A model generated the notes under the pieces. The model made no database searches and was not told the origin of the DNA. It saw nothing but the letters and a program-made list of their open reading frames with translations. A program made the translations under genes and the position numbers. From positions 10,053 to 74,052 of the forward strand of contig PKYB01000042.1 in NCBI GenBank assembly GCA_003133565.1: a stretch of DNA of 64,000 nt. The letters are read 5' to 3'. Shown in pieces: positions 50,726 to 59,550 of the stretch. Position 1 is the first letter of the stretch. Every line of letters begins with the position of its first letter. The stretch comes from Solirubrobacterales bacterium. Its GTDB lineage: Bacteria > Actinomycetota > Thermoleophilia > Solirubrobacterales > Solirubrobacteraceae.

Positions 50726-51187
50726 ATGCCGCCCAGAGCCAGCCGCAAGCGGGTCCTTGCATCCACCGCGCTGACATCACTGCTGCTGCTGGTCGCGGCT
50801 TGCACTGCCGCCGCCTCGGCCCCGACAGTGGTCCTCGGCTCGAGCGCTTATGCCGGTCGCAACGGCGCCGGGTGGGGCACGCCACACCCGTCGGAGATCT
50901 TCAACGGTGGCGATCCGAGTGGTCTCGTGACGCATATCCACTGGAGCGGCTGGGGTGGAGCGAGCGCCAGCGGACACGGCCTGAACGCGATCTTCAGGCC
51001 GAACGGCGGCTACTACGACAAGCTCGTAACGATCGATCTGCGCGCCTACGACAAGGGCCGATGCACGTCCCACGGCCCGCTCGCCTACCGGCGACTCTCC
51101 GTCCGCGAACCCTCTCGACCGGGCGGGCCAGTCGGGCCGTGGCAGGCCTGGAGTGGGTCAAAGTCGTTGTGTAGCTTCGGCTTCTGA
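50726..51187 (+). CDS. exported lipoprotein of unknown function
   Basis: A 153-residue protein. ATG at 50726 gives an Arg-rich N-terminus and a hydrophobic core ending LLLVAAC, a lipobox with Cys at about residue 27. The mature part has GNGAGWG-like Gly-rich strands (GAGWGTPHPSEIFNGGDPSG, then HIHWSGWGGASASGHG) and one Cys near each end of the last third (GRCTSHG and SLCSFGF), a possible disulfide. I know no family with certainty; similar short proteins occur in actinobacteria. Confidence 0.62.
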   Translation: MPPRASRKRVLASTALTSLLLLVAACTAAASAPTVVLGSSAYAGRNGAGWGTPHPSEIFNGGDPSGLVTHIHWSGWGGASASGHGLNAIFRPNGGYYDKLVTIDLRAYDKGRCTSHGPLAYRRLSVREPSRPGGPVGPWQAWSGSKSLCSFGF

Positions 51188-51325
51188 GGCCAAGGGGACA
51201 TCGGCCCCCAAACTCGAGGTCTACGGTCGTAGAGTACGTCGCGACTCGGAGTCCCTGATTAGCGGCCGCCGGTGTGCCGCGCGGACGGTCTGACTCAGCG
51301 ATACCACGCTAGGAAGGAAGCAGGC

Positions 51326-51796
51326 ATGGGCGAAGCGACACCCGACGGGACCAAGGAGCATGCGGGAGCGGCGGAAGCGATCACCCAGTCACCACTCGAT
51401 CAGTTCCTCGCCGCTGTCGACAAGCTCGATGTGGATGCTGCTGTGGCACCGATGACGTCGGATTGTCGACTGCTGACGACCGACGGCCGCCGGGCCGAAG
51501 GGATCGCTGCGGTCCGCGATCTGCTTGCGGAAGAGGTCGCGATGTGGCGATCGGCGACCCACCGAATCACAGCTCAGTGGCATCAAGACGATGTCTGGAT
51601 CGCCGAGGTTGACGCGAGTTACGAGCTCGAGGATTGGCTGGAACTCAAAGACCTGCCGCGAGTATTTGTGGTGCGGGTTGCGCCCGACGGCATTACCGAT
51701 TTGCGCGTATACGGGGCGCACGAGCGCGCTCTGGCCGACCACGACAGGGGCGACCATCGGCTGCACATCGGCGGACGCTGGATGCCCTCGCTCTGA
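51326..51796 (+). CDS. SnoaL/NTF2-like protein
   Basis: A 156-residue small alpha/beta barrel. An AGGAAGGA site precedes ATG at 51326. The NTF2-like core starts at LDQFLAAVDKLDVDAAVAPMTSDCRLLTTDGRRAEG and has the strand pattern WIAEVDASYELEDWLELKDLPRVFVVRV. Such proteins are polyketide cyclases, ketosteroid isomerase relatives or ligand binders; no catalytic residues can be fixed. It is followed closely by the VOC protein, so they may be co-transcribed. Confidence 0.8.
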   Translation: MGEATPDGTKEHAGAAEAITQSPLDQFLAAVDKLDVDAAVAPMTSDCRLLTTDGRRAEGIAAVRDLLAEEVAMWRSATHRITAQWHQDDVWIAEVDASYELEDWLELKDLPRVFVVRVAPDGITDLRVYGAHERALADHDRGDHRLHIGGRWMPSL

Positions 51797-51835
51797 AGCT
51801 CGCCGAAAGCCGGCGTCACCCCTCATACTGGGCGC

Positions 51836-52265
51836 GTGAGCCAGGCACGGGCCGACATCCAAACCGGAGCTGTGGGTCGATCACGGACCTGCAGCCGTAG
51901 CGTTCTACGAGCAGGCGTTCGGCGCTGCGGTCGAGCATCGCGTTGATGGGCCTGGAGATCGCGACATCGTGGCTCAGCTGTCGGTCGCCGGTGCCCGCGT
52001 CTGGGTGTCGAGCGCATCGGAGCAGATGGGTCGGTTCAGCCCCGACGCGATCGGAGGAGCGACGGGACGAGTGCTGCTCGTCGTCGAGGACCCCGAGTCG
52101 CTGATGCGCGTCGCGGTCGCCGCAGGTGCAAGGCAGACGAGTCCCGTCGGCAGCGAACATGGATGGCTTCTCGGCCGGCTCGTCGATCCGTCAGGCCACG
52201 AGTGGGAGCTCGGACGACCGCTCGGCGCGTGGCCACCAGGGTCCGGAGCGCGAGACGGGCAGTAG
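51836..52265 (+). pseudogene. VOC (glyoxalase/bleomycin-resistance fold) protein, frameshifted near its start
   Basis: The core (LWVDHGPAAVAFYEQAFGAA, then VAQLSVAGARVWV, and PSGHEWELGRPLG at the end) is a VOC domain of about 120 residues. The good start, GTG at 51836 (SQARADIQ), is in a different frame from the core, which has no usable start before GTG 51969. Removing one A from the AAA run at 51861-51863 joins them exactly (DIQ-PELWVD). So this is a one-base frameshift, either mutation or sequencing error. If real, only a truncated protein from 51969 could be made. Confidence 0.72.
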
Positions 52266-52268
52266 AGG

Positions 52269-53138
52269 TCAGCCTGGCGGACCGCCGATCGCGGGCGGCG
52301 TGACGCCGAAAGTGATGCGGTAGTCGCAGCCACCGGCGCAGGTGAACACGCTCGTGGCGTTGTCGCCCGACCACGAGTAGGCGTAGGGCTCGGCGCGCTT
52401 GAAGACTCGCGCATAGTCGATCGGCCACGTTGTAGCCGGCGAGCAGCCCTGGGCGTAGGGGCCCCTGCAGCAATAGCGATCGGTGCCAAACCGTGCGCAC
52501 GGTGAGATGCAGCCGACGAGCTGGCCGCCGCGGCGAACGCGCAGTGCAGCGGGGCACTTGACGGTGGAGGTGCAGCCGTGGCCCTGCTCACAGCCGTTGG
52601 CGGAAATCCGGTTCTTCGTCAGGCCGTGACTAATCCTGATGTACATCGGCAAGTTGGAGCCATCGACCATCGACACGTCGTAGAAGTCGAGATGGTCGTA
52701 GGAGTCCATGTCGTACTCGGCCAGCGTGGCGGGAATCTGGCCCCAGCCCTGGCACTGGTAGAGCCCGCCACAATCGCCGGTCACGCAGCTGCCGTGGCCA
52801 GCGGCGTCGAAGTGACAGCCGGTTCGACCCCACAGACGCGCGTTCCAGGTATCGGAAACGGTGAGCGAGAGCGACTTACCCGGCGGGAGCGTCCAGCCGG
52901 TCGTGCCGGAGACCGAGCCCGGCCACGCGGCGGGCCAGATCGTCTCCCGAGTCCGGTTGACGAGCGTAAGCGTGCGGTCGCTGGCGGTCGCCGACCTCGG
53001 CGCGGCTCCGTGCGCAGCGACGGCGCTCGCCGCGGTGGCGGTCCCGGTCAGCGTCGGGAGGCTGTCGGCGAACAGCTGCGGCGACAGCCCAGCAGCCAGC
53101 AGCACGACCAGAAGGACGGTACGCCAAGTCCGCGCCAC
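52269..53138 (-). CDS. thaumatin-like (PR-5 family) secreted protein
   Basis: A 289-residue exported protein. A signal peptide (about 1-25) and a short Ala/Thr-rich linker precede the thaumatin domain. The domain shows LTLVNRTRETIWPAAWPG at its start, GRTGCHFDAAGHGSCVTGDCGG, and PATLAEYDMDSYDHLDFYDVSMVDGSNLPM, which is the classic thaumatin core with its acidic residues. About fourteen Cys residues suggest many disulfides. The family is best known from plants and fungi, where it binds or cleaves beta-glucans. Bacterial members are less common and their role is unknown. The neighbouring VOC gene ends three bases before it. Confidence 0.93.
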   Translation of the reverse strand: MARTWRTVLLVVLLAAGLSPQLFADSLPTLTGTATAASAVAAHGAAPRSATASDRTLTLVNRTRETIWPAAWPGSVSGTTGWTLPPGKSLSLTVSDTWNARLWGRTGCHFDAAGHGSCVTGDCGGLYQCQGWGQIPATLAEYDMDSYDHLDFYDVSMVDGSNLPMYIRISHGLTKNRISANGCEQGHGCTSTVKCPAALRVRRGGQLVGCISPCARFGTDRYCCRGPYAQGCSPATTWPIDYARVFKRAEPYAYSWSGDNATSVFTCAGGCDYRITFGVTPPAIGGPPG

Positions 53139-53288
53139 ATACGAACCCTACGAGACGAGCTCTCGCTTGGGTTGATACAGCGCTCCAACGATCTCGTCTC
53201 GGGTCTCCCGGACCTGGCGATTATTGGTAGCGCAGGCGGACGTGGCGGCGTGCTGGATCGGCTTGCCAGAACTCGACTTCGTCGGGGA

Positions 53289-53420
53289 TCAGGTGAGCCA
53301 AACGCGAAACAGCACTGTCGGATCATCAGGTACGTGATCGGTGTCGAACATCGGGATGTCGATGTCGAACACCCGAAGCGCGCGAAGCCTAAGACGCAGC
53401 TCGTCGTCTTGGTCAGTCAC
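53289..53420 (-). CDS. possible small acidic protein, 43 residues
   Basis: GTG at 53420 opens a frame with TDQDDELRLRLRALRVFDIDIPMF followed by DTDHVPDDPTVLFRVWLT. It has a charged helix then a beta-like end. There is no homolog I recognise and no evident ribosome site. The composition is protein-like and lies in an otherwise unassigned 400-base gap, so it is listed with low confidence. Confidence 0.3.
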   Translation of the reverse strand: MTDQDDELRLRLRALRVFDIDIPMFDTDHVPDDPTVLFRVWLT

Positions 53421-53531
53421 GTCACCAGCATGCCACCCGCCGCTCGAGGATCGCTCGTCGGCTGAGCGGCCACGCCAGAAGGGTCGTCGGCTCCTGCTCT
53501 GTCGTCCGAAGTAGCTGCTCCACCGCGGCCT

Positions 53532-53640
53532 AAGATGGGGAGCGACGAAGCCCAATCTGGGGGGTCTTCCCGTTGTGCGCGCGCGAGTGAGCGCGTAACT
53601 TGGCGGCATGCAAAGTCGTCACTCGTCCAGGGGGAGCGAG
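53532..53640 (+). promoter_or_regulatory. conserved leader, copy A
   Basis: This 109-base stretch before the small anchored protein closely resembles 59154-59263 upstream of the second module. Shared blocks are AAGATGGGGAG, CCAATCTGGGG, TCTTCCCG and GCATGC, in the same order and spacing. AGATGGG and CCAATCT form an imperfect inverted repeat. The two copies lie before paralogous modules, so this is a candidate regulator-binding promoter element. Confidence 0.6.
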
Positions 53641-53939
53641 ATGTTCAAGTCGATCAAGCGGCTAAGCGGCTGCTGATTGTGGCGATGGTGATCCTCACGG
53701 CCACCGCACCGCCCGCTGCCTACTCCCTTATGCCCGCGGCGTCAGCCGGAGGACTTTCGACCGGCGGCCAGGCGCAGCCGTCGATCGTCTCTTGGGTTCC
53801 CCGTGCGACGGCGTCCTCGCCCCAGCGGTTCCAGTGGAGTGATGCGGGCGTCGGCGCGCTAGGGACTCTGGCGGTTGTTGGGATTGGCTCGGGCGTCGCC
53901 GTTGTGGTCCGCCGCCGGGCGCAACCGATCGGGGGCTGA
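53641..53939 (+). pseudogene. small exported C-terminally anchored protein, probable frameshift
   Basis: A GGGGGAGCGAG site precedes ATG at 53641, giving MFKSIKRLSGC and then a stop. In a neighbouring frame the sequence continues as an ideal signal peptide (LIVAMVILTATAPPAAYSL), a short linker, and the tail FQWSDAGVGALGTL with a hydrophobic helix and RRRAQ. Adding one base near 53671 joins them into about 100 residues, paralogous to 59551-59847. It is just before the LuxR regulator gene. Without the missing base, only an alternative start in the long frame from 53535 could make the mature part. Confidence 0.6.
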
Positions 53940-53942
53940 GCG

Positions 53943-56663
53943 GTGTCTTCGCAAGATCGCCGGCCCGGGTCGAGCACTGGGTCGCGGCCGGCGCTTGCGC
54001 TCGTGAAGTCGTCAGAGGATCATGCGGGTGTGCGCGCACCGGGGCGTGCGCTTGACGTTGACGCAGTGGAGCTGCTCGAGCGTGAGCAGCAGCTCGCGGC
54101 GCTGGCCGCCGCGTTGGGTGATGTGGCGGAGCATCGCACCGGGATGGTGGTGCTGGTGCACGGCGAGGCGGGCATCGGCAAGACGGCGCTGTTGCGCCGG
54201 TTTTGCGCCCAAGCCGAGGGGTCGGTACGTGTGTTGTGGGCGACGTGCGATCCGCTTTTTACGCCGCGGCCGCTCGGACCGCTGCTCGATATCGCCCGCT
54301 CGACCGACGGTGAGCTGCGGGAGCAGGTCGAGGGCGGAGGCCAGCCATACGAGGTGACACACGCCCTGGTCGACGAGCTCGATCGGCGATCGCCGTCGGT
54401 GGTGGTGGTTGAGGACCTGCACTGGGCAGATGAGGCGACGTTGGATGTGCTGCGCCTGTGCGCGCGGCGGATCTACGCGGTACCGGCGCTGCTGATCGCC
54501 ACCTATCGCGACGACAGCCTGGCGGCGTCCCACCCGCTGCGGGTGATACTCGGCGAGCTACCCAGTGCCTTGTGCGAGCGTCAGGAGCTCTCGCGCTTGT
54601 CGCACACCGCCGTGGCGACCTTGGCACAGAGCTCGACGCTGGATGCTGGAGAGCTGTACGAGCGGACGGGTGGAAACCCGTTCTATGTGACCGAGGTGTT
54701 GGCGGCCGGTGGCGGGCTAATCCCGCCGACGGTCCGAGACGCGGTGCTCGCGCGGTCTGCGGCGCTGAGCGGCGCGGCGCGCGACGTGCTCGAGGCGGTC
54801 GCGATCGTCCCGCAGCGCACGGAGGTGTGGCTGCTCGAGGCGCTGGTACAGCGGGCGCTGGATGGTCTGGACGAGTGCCTTGAGTCGGGGATCTTGCGCG
54901 GCGAGGCCGACGGGGTCGCGTTCCGGCACGAGCTGGCGCGACTGGCGATCGAGGAATCGCTCACGCCGCACCGGGCCGTCGTGCTGCACCGCCGGGCGCT
55001 CGTGGCGCTCGCTCAGCCGGCGATCGGCCGCCCGGACCTTGCCCGGCTCGCCCACCACGCCGAGGCGGCCGGCGACACCGATGCCGTGCTCGGCTACTCG
55101 CCTCTCGCCGCCGAGCATGCGGCCGCGGTCGGTGCGCATCGCGAAGCGCTAAACCAGTATGGGCGTGCGCTTCGGTTCGCGGCGGGACTCGCGCCCGAGC
55201 GTCGCGCGGACTTGCTGGAGCGGCTCGCCGATGAGGGCTTTCTGACGGACATGCGCGCGGAGGGGCTTGCGGCGCTCGACGAGGCGCTCGCGATCCATCG
55301 CGACTCCGGCGAGCGCCTCCGGGCGGGGGATGTCCTGCGGCTCCGCGCGCGGATGAAAAGCGACATGGGACGGACGGCAGAAGCGCGGGTCGACGTGCGC
55401 GAGGCCACCGAAATCCTCGAACGGCTCCCGCCGGGAATCGAGTTGGCACGCACCTACGCGGAGGTGTCCTGCCTCACGCTGCAGGCCGACGACGCCGAAC
55501 AGACGATCGCGTGGGGCCAGAAGGCAATCGCGCTCGCAGATCGGCTCGGCGACACCGACGCGCTCGCCCACGCGCTCAACACGATCGGCACGGTTGAGCT
55601 GAGCCGCGGCGACATGGGTGGAAAGGAGAAGCTCGAGCGAAGCCTCGAGCTCGCGCGCAGTGCCGGCGAGCTCCGATACGTTGCAATGGCGTACATCAAC
55701 CTATGCGCCGCGCTATCCCAGCTCGGCCGGTATCTAGAGATGGCGCGCTACGCGGACGAGGGGATCAAGTACTGCGAGGAACACGGCCTCGAGGCGTGGA
55801 CGAAATGGCTGCTCGCGGCGAAGACCGAGCTCCAGCTTGCCCTCGGCTTGTGGGACCGGGCCGCCGAGGCCGCGACCTCGATCCTCGATACCCCGACGAG
55901 CACGATGGCGGCGGTCCACGGCGCTCTGCTCGTGCGGGCGCTGGTCCGAGCGCGACGCGGGGATCCCGACCACCGCGATCCCCTCGATCGGGCCCAGGAG
56001 ATGGCTCGCACGGTCGGTGATCTCCAGTGGCTCGCTCCCGTAGCGGCCGCGTACGCTGAGTGCGCATGGCTCGAGGGCCGCCCGCAGGAGATCGAGGCGG
56101 TGACCCAGGCCGCGTTTGAGCTCGCACAGGAGCAAAGCGCGCCAAGCTTCGTCGGCGAGCTTGGCCTCTGGCGCTCGCGCGCTGGGTTACTCGACGAGCC
56201 GCCGGTGGACGCCGGGGAGCCGTACTCCTACGAAATCGCCGGCGACTGGGCCCGCGCGGCGAGCTACTGGCGCGAAAACGGCTGCCGCTACGAAGCGGCA
56301 CTCGCACTCGCAGCCTCGCGCGACGGCAAGGCACTGCGCCAGGCGCTGGCCGAGCTCCAAGTGCTCGGCGCCCGGCCCGCAGCAGCGATCGTGGCCGGCC
56401 GGCTCCGTGAGCTAGGCGAGCGCGGTCTTCCGAGAGGCCCGCGTCCCAAGACCCGCGCGAACCCGGCCGGCCTCACCGCCCGCGAACTCGAAGTCCTCCA
56501 GCTACTCACCGAGGGGCTGCGCAACGCACAGATCGCCGGACGGTTAGTGCTCTCGGAAAAGACCGTCGACCACCATGTCTCAGCGATCCTGCGCAAGCTC
56601 AACGTGCGCTCCCGCGGCGAAGCAGCCGCCACGGCCACGCGCCTCGGACTCCGCGGTCCGTAG
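53943..56663 (+). CDS. large ATPase-LuxR (LAL-type) transcriptional regulator, copy A
   Basis: A 906-residue STAND-type regulator. Walker A GEAGIGKT is at residues 74-81 and Walker B VVVVEDLHWADEA at about 153-165. A long helical-repeat region (TPR-like; many Ala/Leu/Glu helices from about 380 to 800) follows. The C-terminal LuxR helix-turn-helix is LTARELEVLQLLTEG...LSEKTVDHHVSAILRKL at about 842-890. Such proteins bind ATP and act as activators of their own locus. GTG at 53943 starts three bases after the small protein stop. Its paralog is at 59976, and both are preceded by a small anchored protein and the conserved leader. Confidence 0.93.
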   Translation: MSSQDRRPGSSTGSRPALALVKSSEDHAGVRAPGRALDVDAVELLEREQQLAALAAALGDVAEHRTGMVVLVHGEAGIGKTALLRRFCAQAEGSVRVLWATCDPLFTPRPLGPLLDIARSTDGELREQVEGGGQPYEVTHALVDELDRRSPSVVVVEDLHWADEATLDVLRLCARRIYAVPALLIATYRDDSLAASHPLRVILGELPSALCERQELSRLSHTAVATLAQSSTLDAGELYERTGGNPFYVTEVLAAGGGLIPPTVRDAVLARSAALSGAARDVLEAVAIVPQRTEVWLLEALVQRALDGLDECLESGILRGEADGVAFRHELARLAIEESLTPHRAVVLHRRALVALAQPAIGRPDLARLAHHAEAAGDTDAVLGYSPLAAEHAAAVGAHREALNQYGRALRFAAGLAPERRADLLERLADEGFLTDMRAEGLAALDEALAIHRDSGERLRAGDVLRLRARMKSDMGRTAEARVDVREATEILERLPPGIELARTYAEVSCLTLQADDAEQTIAWGQKAIALADRLGDTDALAHALNTIGTVELSRGDMGGKEKLERSLELARSAGELRYVAMAYINLCAALSQLGRYLEMARYADEGIKYCEEHGLEAWTKWLLAAKTELQLALGLWDRAAEAATSILDTPTSTMAAVHGALLVRALVRARRGDPDHRDPLDRAQEMARTVGDLQWLAPVAAAYAECAWLEGRPQEIEAVTQAAFELAQEQSAPSFVGELGLWRSRAGLLDEPPVDAGEPYSYEIAGDWARAASYWRENGCRYEAALALAASRDGKALRQALAELQVLGARPAAAIVAGRLRELGERGLPRGPRPKTRANPAGLTARELEVLQLLTEGLRNAQIAGRLVLSEKTVDHHVSAILRKLNVRSRGEAAATATRLGLRGP

Positions 56664-56937
56664 GATCCCGGCGGGCGACGTCCACGGCAGTGGTTCTGGA
56701 CAAGGACGGCGCCAGACGCCGATGGTCGCGCGATCACTCCGCCACGGACGCACTGATCGCCCGCCCGCGGCGTGGGGCAACCGTAATCGCGTGCCTGCGA
56801 GCGTCTCGTCACCGGCTCGAGCGGCTACCGCCGTGGACGCGTTGCGGAGCCTTCGGAAGTCGCCCTCCCGCTACTGCAATCGCCAGCAGCGCTGTTGAGC
56901 GGCAGCGAGAGCTCTAGGCAGCGCTTAGAGTGCTTGC
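56664..56937. other. intergenic region without recognised gene
   Basis: The 274 bases between the LuxR regulator and aguB contain only composition-driven open frames. I see no hairpin strong enough to call. Confidence 0.5.
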
Positions 56938-57876
56938 GTGGACGAGCTTCAACTGGTTACGGCGCTGAGCCCGCACTACTCTCCGGCGCGCAAGCGTCGA
57001 TCGGCGCGCCCGCTTTTTCGCATCGCCGCGTTGCAGCAGCGCTGGCATTCGGACGCGGACGAGCACGCTGCGGCACTTGAGGCGGGAATCCGTCTCGCCG
57101 CCGGCGAGGGCGCGCAGCTTGTCTGCCTGCCCGAGCTCACGCTGAGTCGGTATTTCGCCGTCGATCCGGCTGGTCCGGCGGGAGCGGGGGTCGAGCCAGA
57201 GGATCTTCCCGGTGGACCGACGTATCGCTTTGCCGCGCGCCTCGCGCGCGAGGCCGACATCCACGTGCACGCGTCGCTGTTTGAGCGAGCGGATGGCGCG
57301 GACGGGCTCGGGTTCAACACGGCGATTGTCGTCGCACCCGATGGTGCGCTGATCGCGCGCACGCGGAAACTGCACATTCCGGTGACCGCGGGCTACCACG
57401 AGGACCGCTATTTCCGGCCGGGTCCGGGGGGTTCGGACGCCTTTCCAGTGCTCGGGCTCGGCGGCGCCCAGCTCGGCGTGCCGACCTGCTGGGATCAGTG
57501 GTTCCCTGAGGTCGCGCGGGCCTACAGCCTTGCCGGAGCCGACGTGCTCGTATACGCGACTGCGATCGGCTCCGAGCCTGATCACCCGGACTTCGATACG
57601 CAGCCGCTGTGGGAGAAGGTGATCCTCGGCAACGGGATCGCGAACGGCGTCTTTATGGTGGCGGTCAACCGGTTCGGCGAGGAGCCGCCGCTGCATTTTT
57701 ACGGCTCGTCGTTCATCTCCGACCCCTACGGGCGCAAGCTTGTTGAAGCGCCGCGCGATGCGGCCGCGCTGCTCGTCGCCGAGCTGGATCTCGATCAGCG
57801 ACGCGACTGGCTCGAGCTATTTCCCTTCCTGACCACGCGGCGGCCGGACGCATATAGCACGCTCGCCGACCAATGA
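56938..57876 (+). CDS. aguB: N-carbamoylputrescine amidase (carbon-nitrogen hydrolase)
   Basis: A 312-residue nitrilase-superfamily enzyme. The Glu-Lys-Cys triad is intact: PELTLSRYF (Glu) near residue 65, RKLHIPV (Lys) near 145 and GVPTCWDQWFPEVARA (Cys) near 184. The HIPVTAGYHEDRYFRPG segment and TCWDQWFPE are characteristic of the AguB group. A 25-residue N-terminal extension is present, starting with GTG. It removes the carbamoyl group from N-carbamoylputrescine to give putrescine. The agmatine deiminase gene follows in the same direction, which supports the assignment. Confidence 0.93.
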   Translation: MDELQLVTALSPHYSPARKRRSARPLFRIAALQQRWHSDADEHAAALEAGIRLAAGEGAQLVCLPELTLSRYFAVDPAGPAGAGVEPEDLPGGPTYRFAARLAREADIHVHASLFERADGADGLGFNTAIVVAPDGALIARTRKLHIPVTAGYHEDRYFRPGPGGSDAFPVLGLGGAQLGVPTCWDQWFPEVARAYSLAGADVLVYATAIGSEPDHPDFDTQPLWEKVILGNGIANGVFMVAVNRFGEEPPLHFYGSSFISDPYGRKLVEAPRDAAALLVAELDLDQRRDWLELFPFLTTRRPDAYSTLADQ

Positions 57877-57954
57877 GGTGATCGTCGTGCGCTATCTGGG
57901 CTGGCCGCTACGACGGCCCGCGAGCCTCAGGGTGCGCTCGACGCGCGCGGCGCG

Positions 57955-59067
57955 ATGAGCACCACGGTCGACTCGACGCCCCTCGCCGACGGGTACCGCA
58001 TGCCGGGCGAGTTCGAGCCGCACTCGGGCTGCTGGATGGCTTGGCCGGAACGCCCCGACAACTGGCGCTGGGGCGCCAAGCCGGCCCAGCAGGCCTATGT
58101 CGCCGTCGCGGAGGCGATCAACGTGGACGAGCCGGTCACGATGGCGGTCTCAGACGCCCAGTTCGAGCATGCCCGGTCCGTGCTCTCACCGTCGATCCGC
58201 GTCGTCGAGATGTCGACCAACGACGCGTGGATCCGCGACACGGGGCCCACGTTCGTCATCGACGGAGGTGGCGGTCGTCGCGGCATCGACTGGCACTTCA
58301 ACGCCTGGGGCGGTCTCGAAGGGGGGCTCTACTTTCCCTGGGACCGCGATGAGCGCGTGGCACGCAAGGTCCTCGAGATAGAGGGCGCCGACCGCTACCA
58401 AGCGCCGATCGTGCTCGAGGGCGGCTCGATCCATGTCGACGGCCAGGGCACCGCGCTCACAACCGAGGAGTGCCTGCTCAACCCCAATCGCAATCCCGAG
58501 CTCTCGCGGAAAGCGATCGAGCAGACCCTTCACGCATACCTCGCGGTCAAGAAAGTCATATGGCTTGACCGCGGCGTCTTCAACGACGAGACGAATGGTC
58601 ATATCGACAACCTCGCCTGCTTCGTTCGTCCCGGAGTCGTACTGCTCACGTGGACCGACGACGAGTCCGACCCCCAGCACCAGATATCGAGCGATGCCCT
58701 CCGGCGCCTTGAAACAGCCACCGACGCGCAGGGCCGGTCGTTGGAGGTCGTACGGATACCCTCGCCGGGCCCGATCCTCATCACCGCTGAGGAGGCTGTC
58801 GGCGTAGATGCCGTGCAAGGGACGATGCCGCGCCGTGCCGGAGACCGCCTAGCGGGGTCCTACGCCAACTTCTACCTCGGCACAACCCGCATCGTCTTCC
58901 CGCTGCTCGACGAGCGAACCGACGATGCTGCCGCCGAGATCCTTCGCGGGTGCTTCCCGGATCGCGAGGTAGTAGGTGTCCCGGCACGCGAGATCCTGCT
59001 CGGCGGCGGCAACATCCACTGCATCACCCAGCAAGTCCCCGCCGTTGCCCAACTCGCCCGCACCTGA
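57955..59067 (+). CDS. aguA: agmatine deiminase
   Basis: A 370-residue guanidino-group-modifying enzyme converting agmatine to N-carbamoylputrescine and ammonia. The family start [23 protein letters not shown] is followed by [15 protein letters not shown] and DWHFNAWGG. The catalytic Glu-Asp-His lie in [11 protein letters not shown] and [15 protein letters not shown], and the nucleophile Cys in [14 protein letters not shown] near residue 359. All positions fit active enzymes. It is 78 bases after aguB, forming a complete two-step agmatine-to-putrescine unit that lies between the two LuxR regulator modules. Confidence 0.95.
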   Translation: MSTTVDSTPLADGYRMPGEFEPHSGCWMAWPERPDNWRWGAKPAQQAYVAVAEAINVDEPVTMAVSDAQFEHARSVLSPSIRVVEMSTNDAWIRDTGPTFVIDGGGGRRGIDWHFNAWGGLEGGLYFPWDRDERVARKVLEIEGADRYQAPIVLEGGSIHVDGQGTALTTEECLLNPNRNPELSRKAIEQTLHAYLAVKKVIWLDRGVFNDETNGHIDNLACFVRPGVVLLTWTDDESDPQHQISSDALRRLETATDAQGRSLEVVRIPSPGPILITAEEAVGVDAVQGTMPRRAGDRLAGSYANFYLGTTRIVFPLLDERTDDAAAEILRGCFPDREVVGVPAREILLGGGNIHCITQQVPAVAQLART

Positions 59068-59153
59068 CGCATAGCTCGCGGGCAACTCGCCCGTATTGCC
59101 ACGGCGGCAGTTCGAGTGACGATGGGCGGCGGCGGGCTGCGGTCGCTGAGTCC

Positions 59154-59263
59154 AAGATGGGGAGTGGCGGCTTCCAATCTGGGGACTCTTCCCGATGCGC
59201 CCGGTCAGGTTGGCTCGTAGCTTTGTTGCATGCCGAGTGGCGAAGTCAAACGGGAGGAGCGAT
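59154..59263 (+). promoter_or_regulatory. conserved leader, copy B
   Basis: The second copy of the element at 53532, with AAGATGGGGAG, then CCAATCTGGGG, TCTTCCCG and GCATGC. It ends in a strong GGGAGGAG ribosome site and the ATG of the DUF4242 gene. Distance from the first block to the start codon is about 110 bases in both copies. Confidence 0.6.
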
Positions 59264-59536
59264 ATGTCGCGATACGTGGTACAGCGCACGTTTCCGGAGG
59301 GGTTGCAAATTCCGGTGGCAGACGGTGGGGCGGAGCTCTGCCGCGGGGTCGTCGAGCGGAACGCCGAGGACGGCGTGACGTGGATCTGCTCGTTCGTCAG
59401 TGAGGACAGGACCCGGACGTTCTGCGTCTATGACGCACCGACACCTGAGGCGATCCGCAGGACCGCAGCTCGCAACGAGCTTCCGGTCGACGAGATCACC
59501 CGGGTGAGCGTATTGGATCCCTATTTCTACGCGTGA
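59264..59536 (+). CDS. DUF4242 (SCO4226-type) small protein
   Basis: A 90-residue cytoplasmic protein: SRYVVQRTFPEGLQIP at the start, then WICSFVSEDRTRTFCVYDAPTPEAIRRTAARNELPVDEITRV, which is the DUF4242 pattern. A homolog, SCO4226 of Streptomyces, has been described as nickel-binding. A GGGAGGAG site precedes ATG at 59264. It is the first gene of the second regulator module and is absent from the first. Its two Cys residues and acidic sites could bind a metal, but this is inference. Confidence 0.82.
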   Translation: MSRYVVQRTFPEGLQIPVADGGAELCRGVVERNAEDGVTWICSFVSEDRTRTFCVYDAPTPEAIRRTAARNELPVDEITRVSVLDPYFYA

Positions 59537-59550
59537 ACGAGGAGAACGAC

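Noticed and set aside
52578-53465. Plus-strand frame of 295 residues over the thaumatin gene
   Set aside because: Antisense shadow without motifs; the minus strand has a signal peptide and a complete thaumatin domain.
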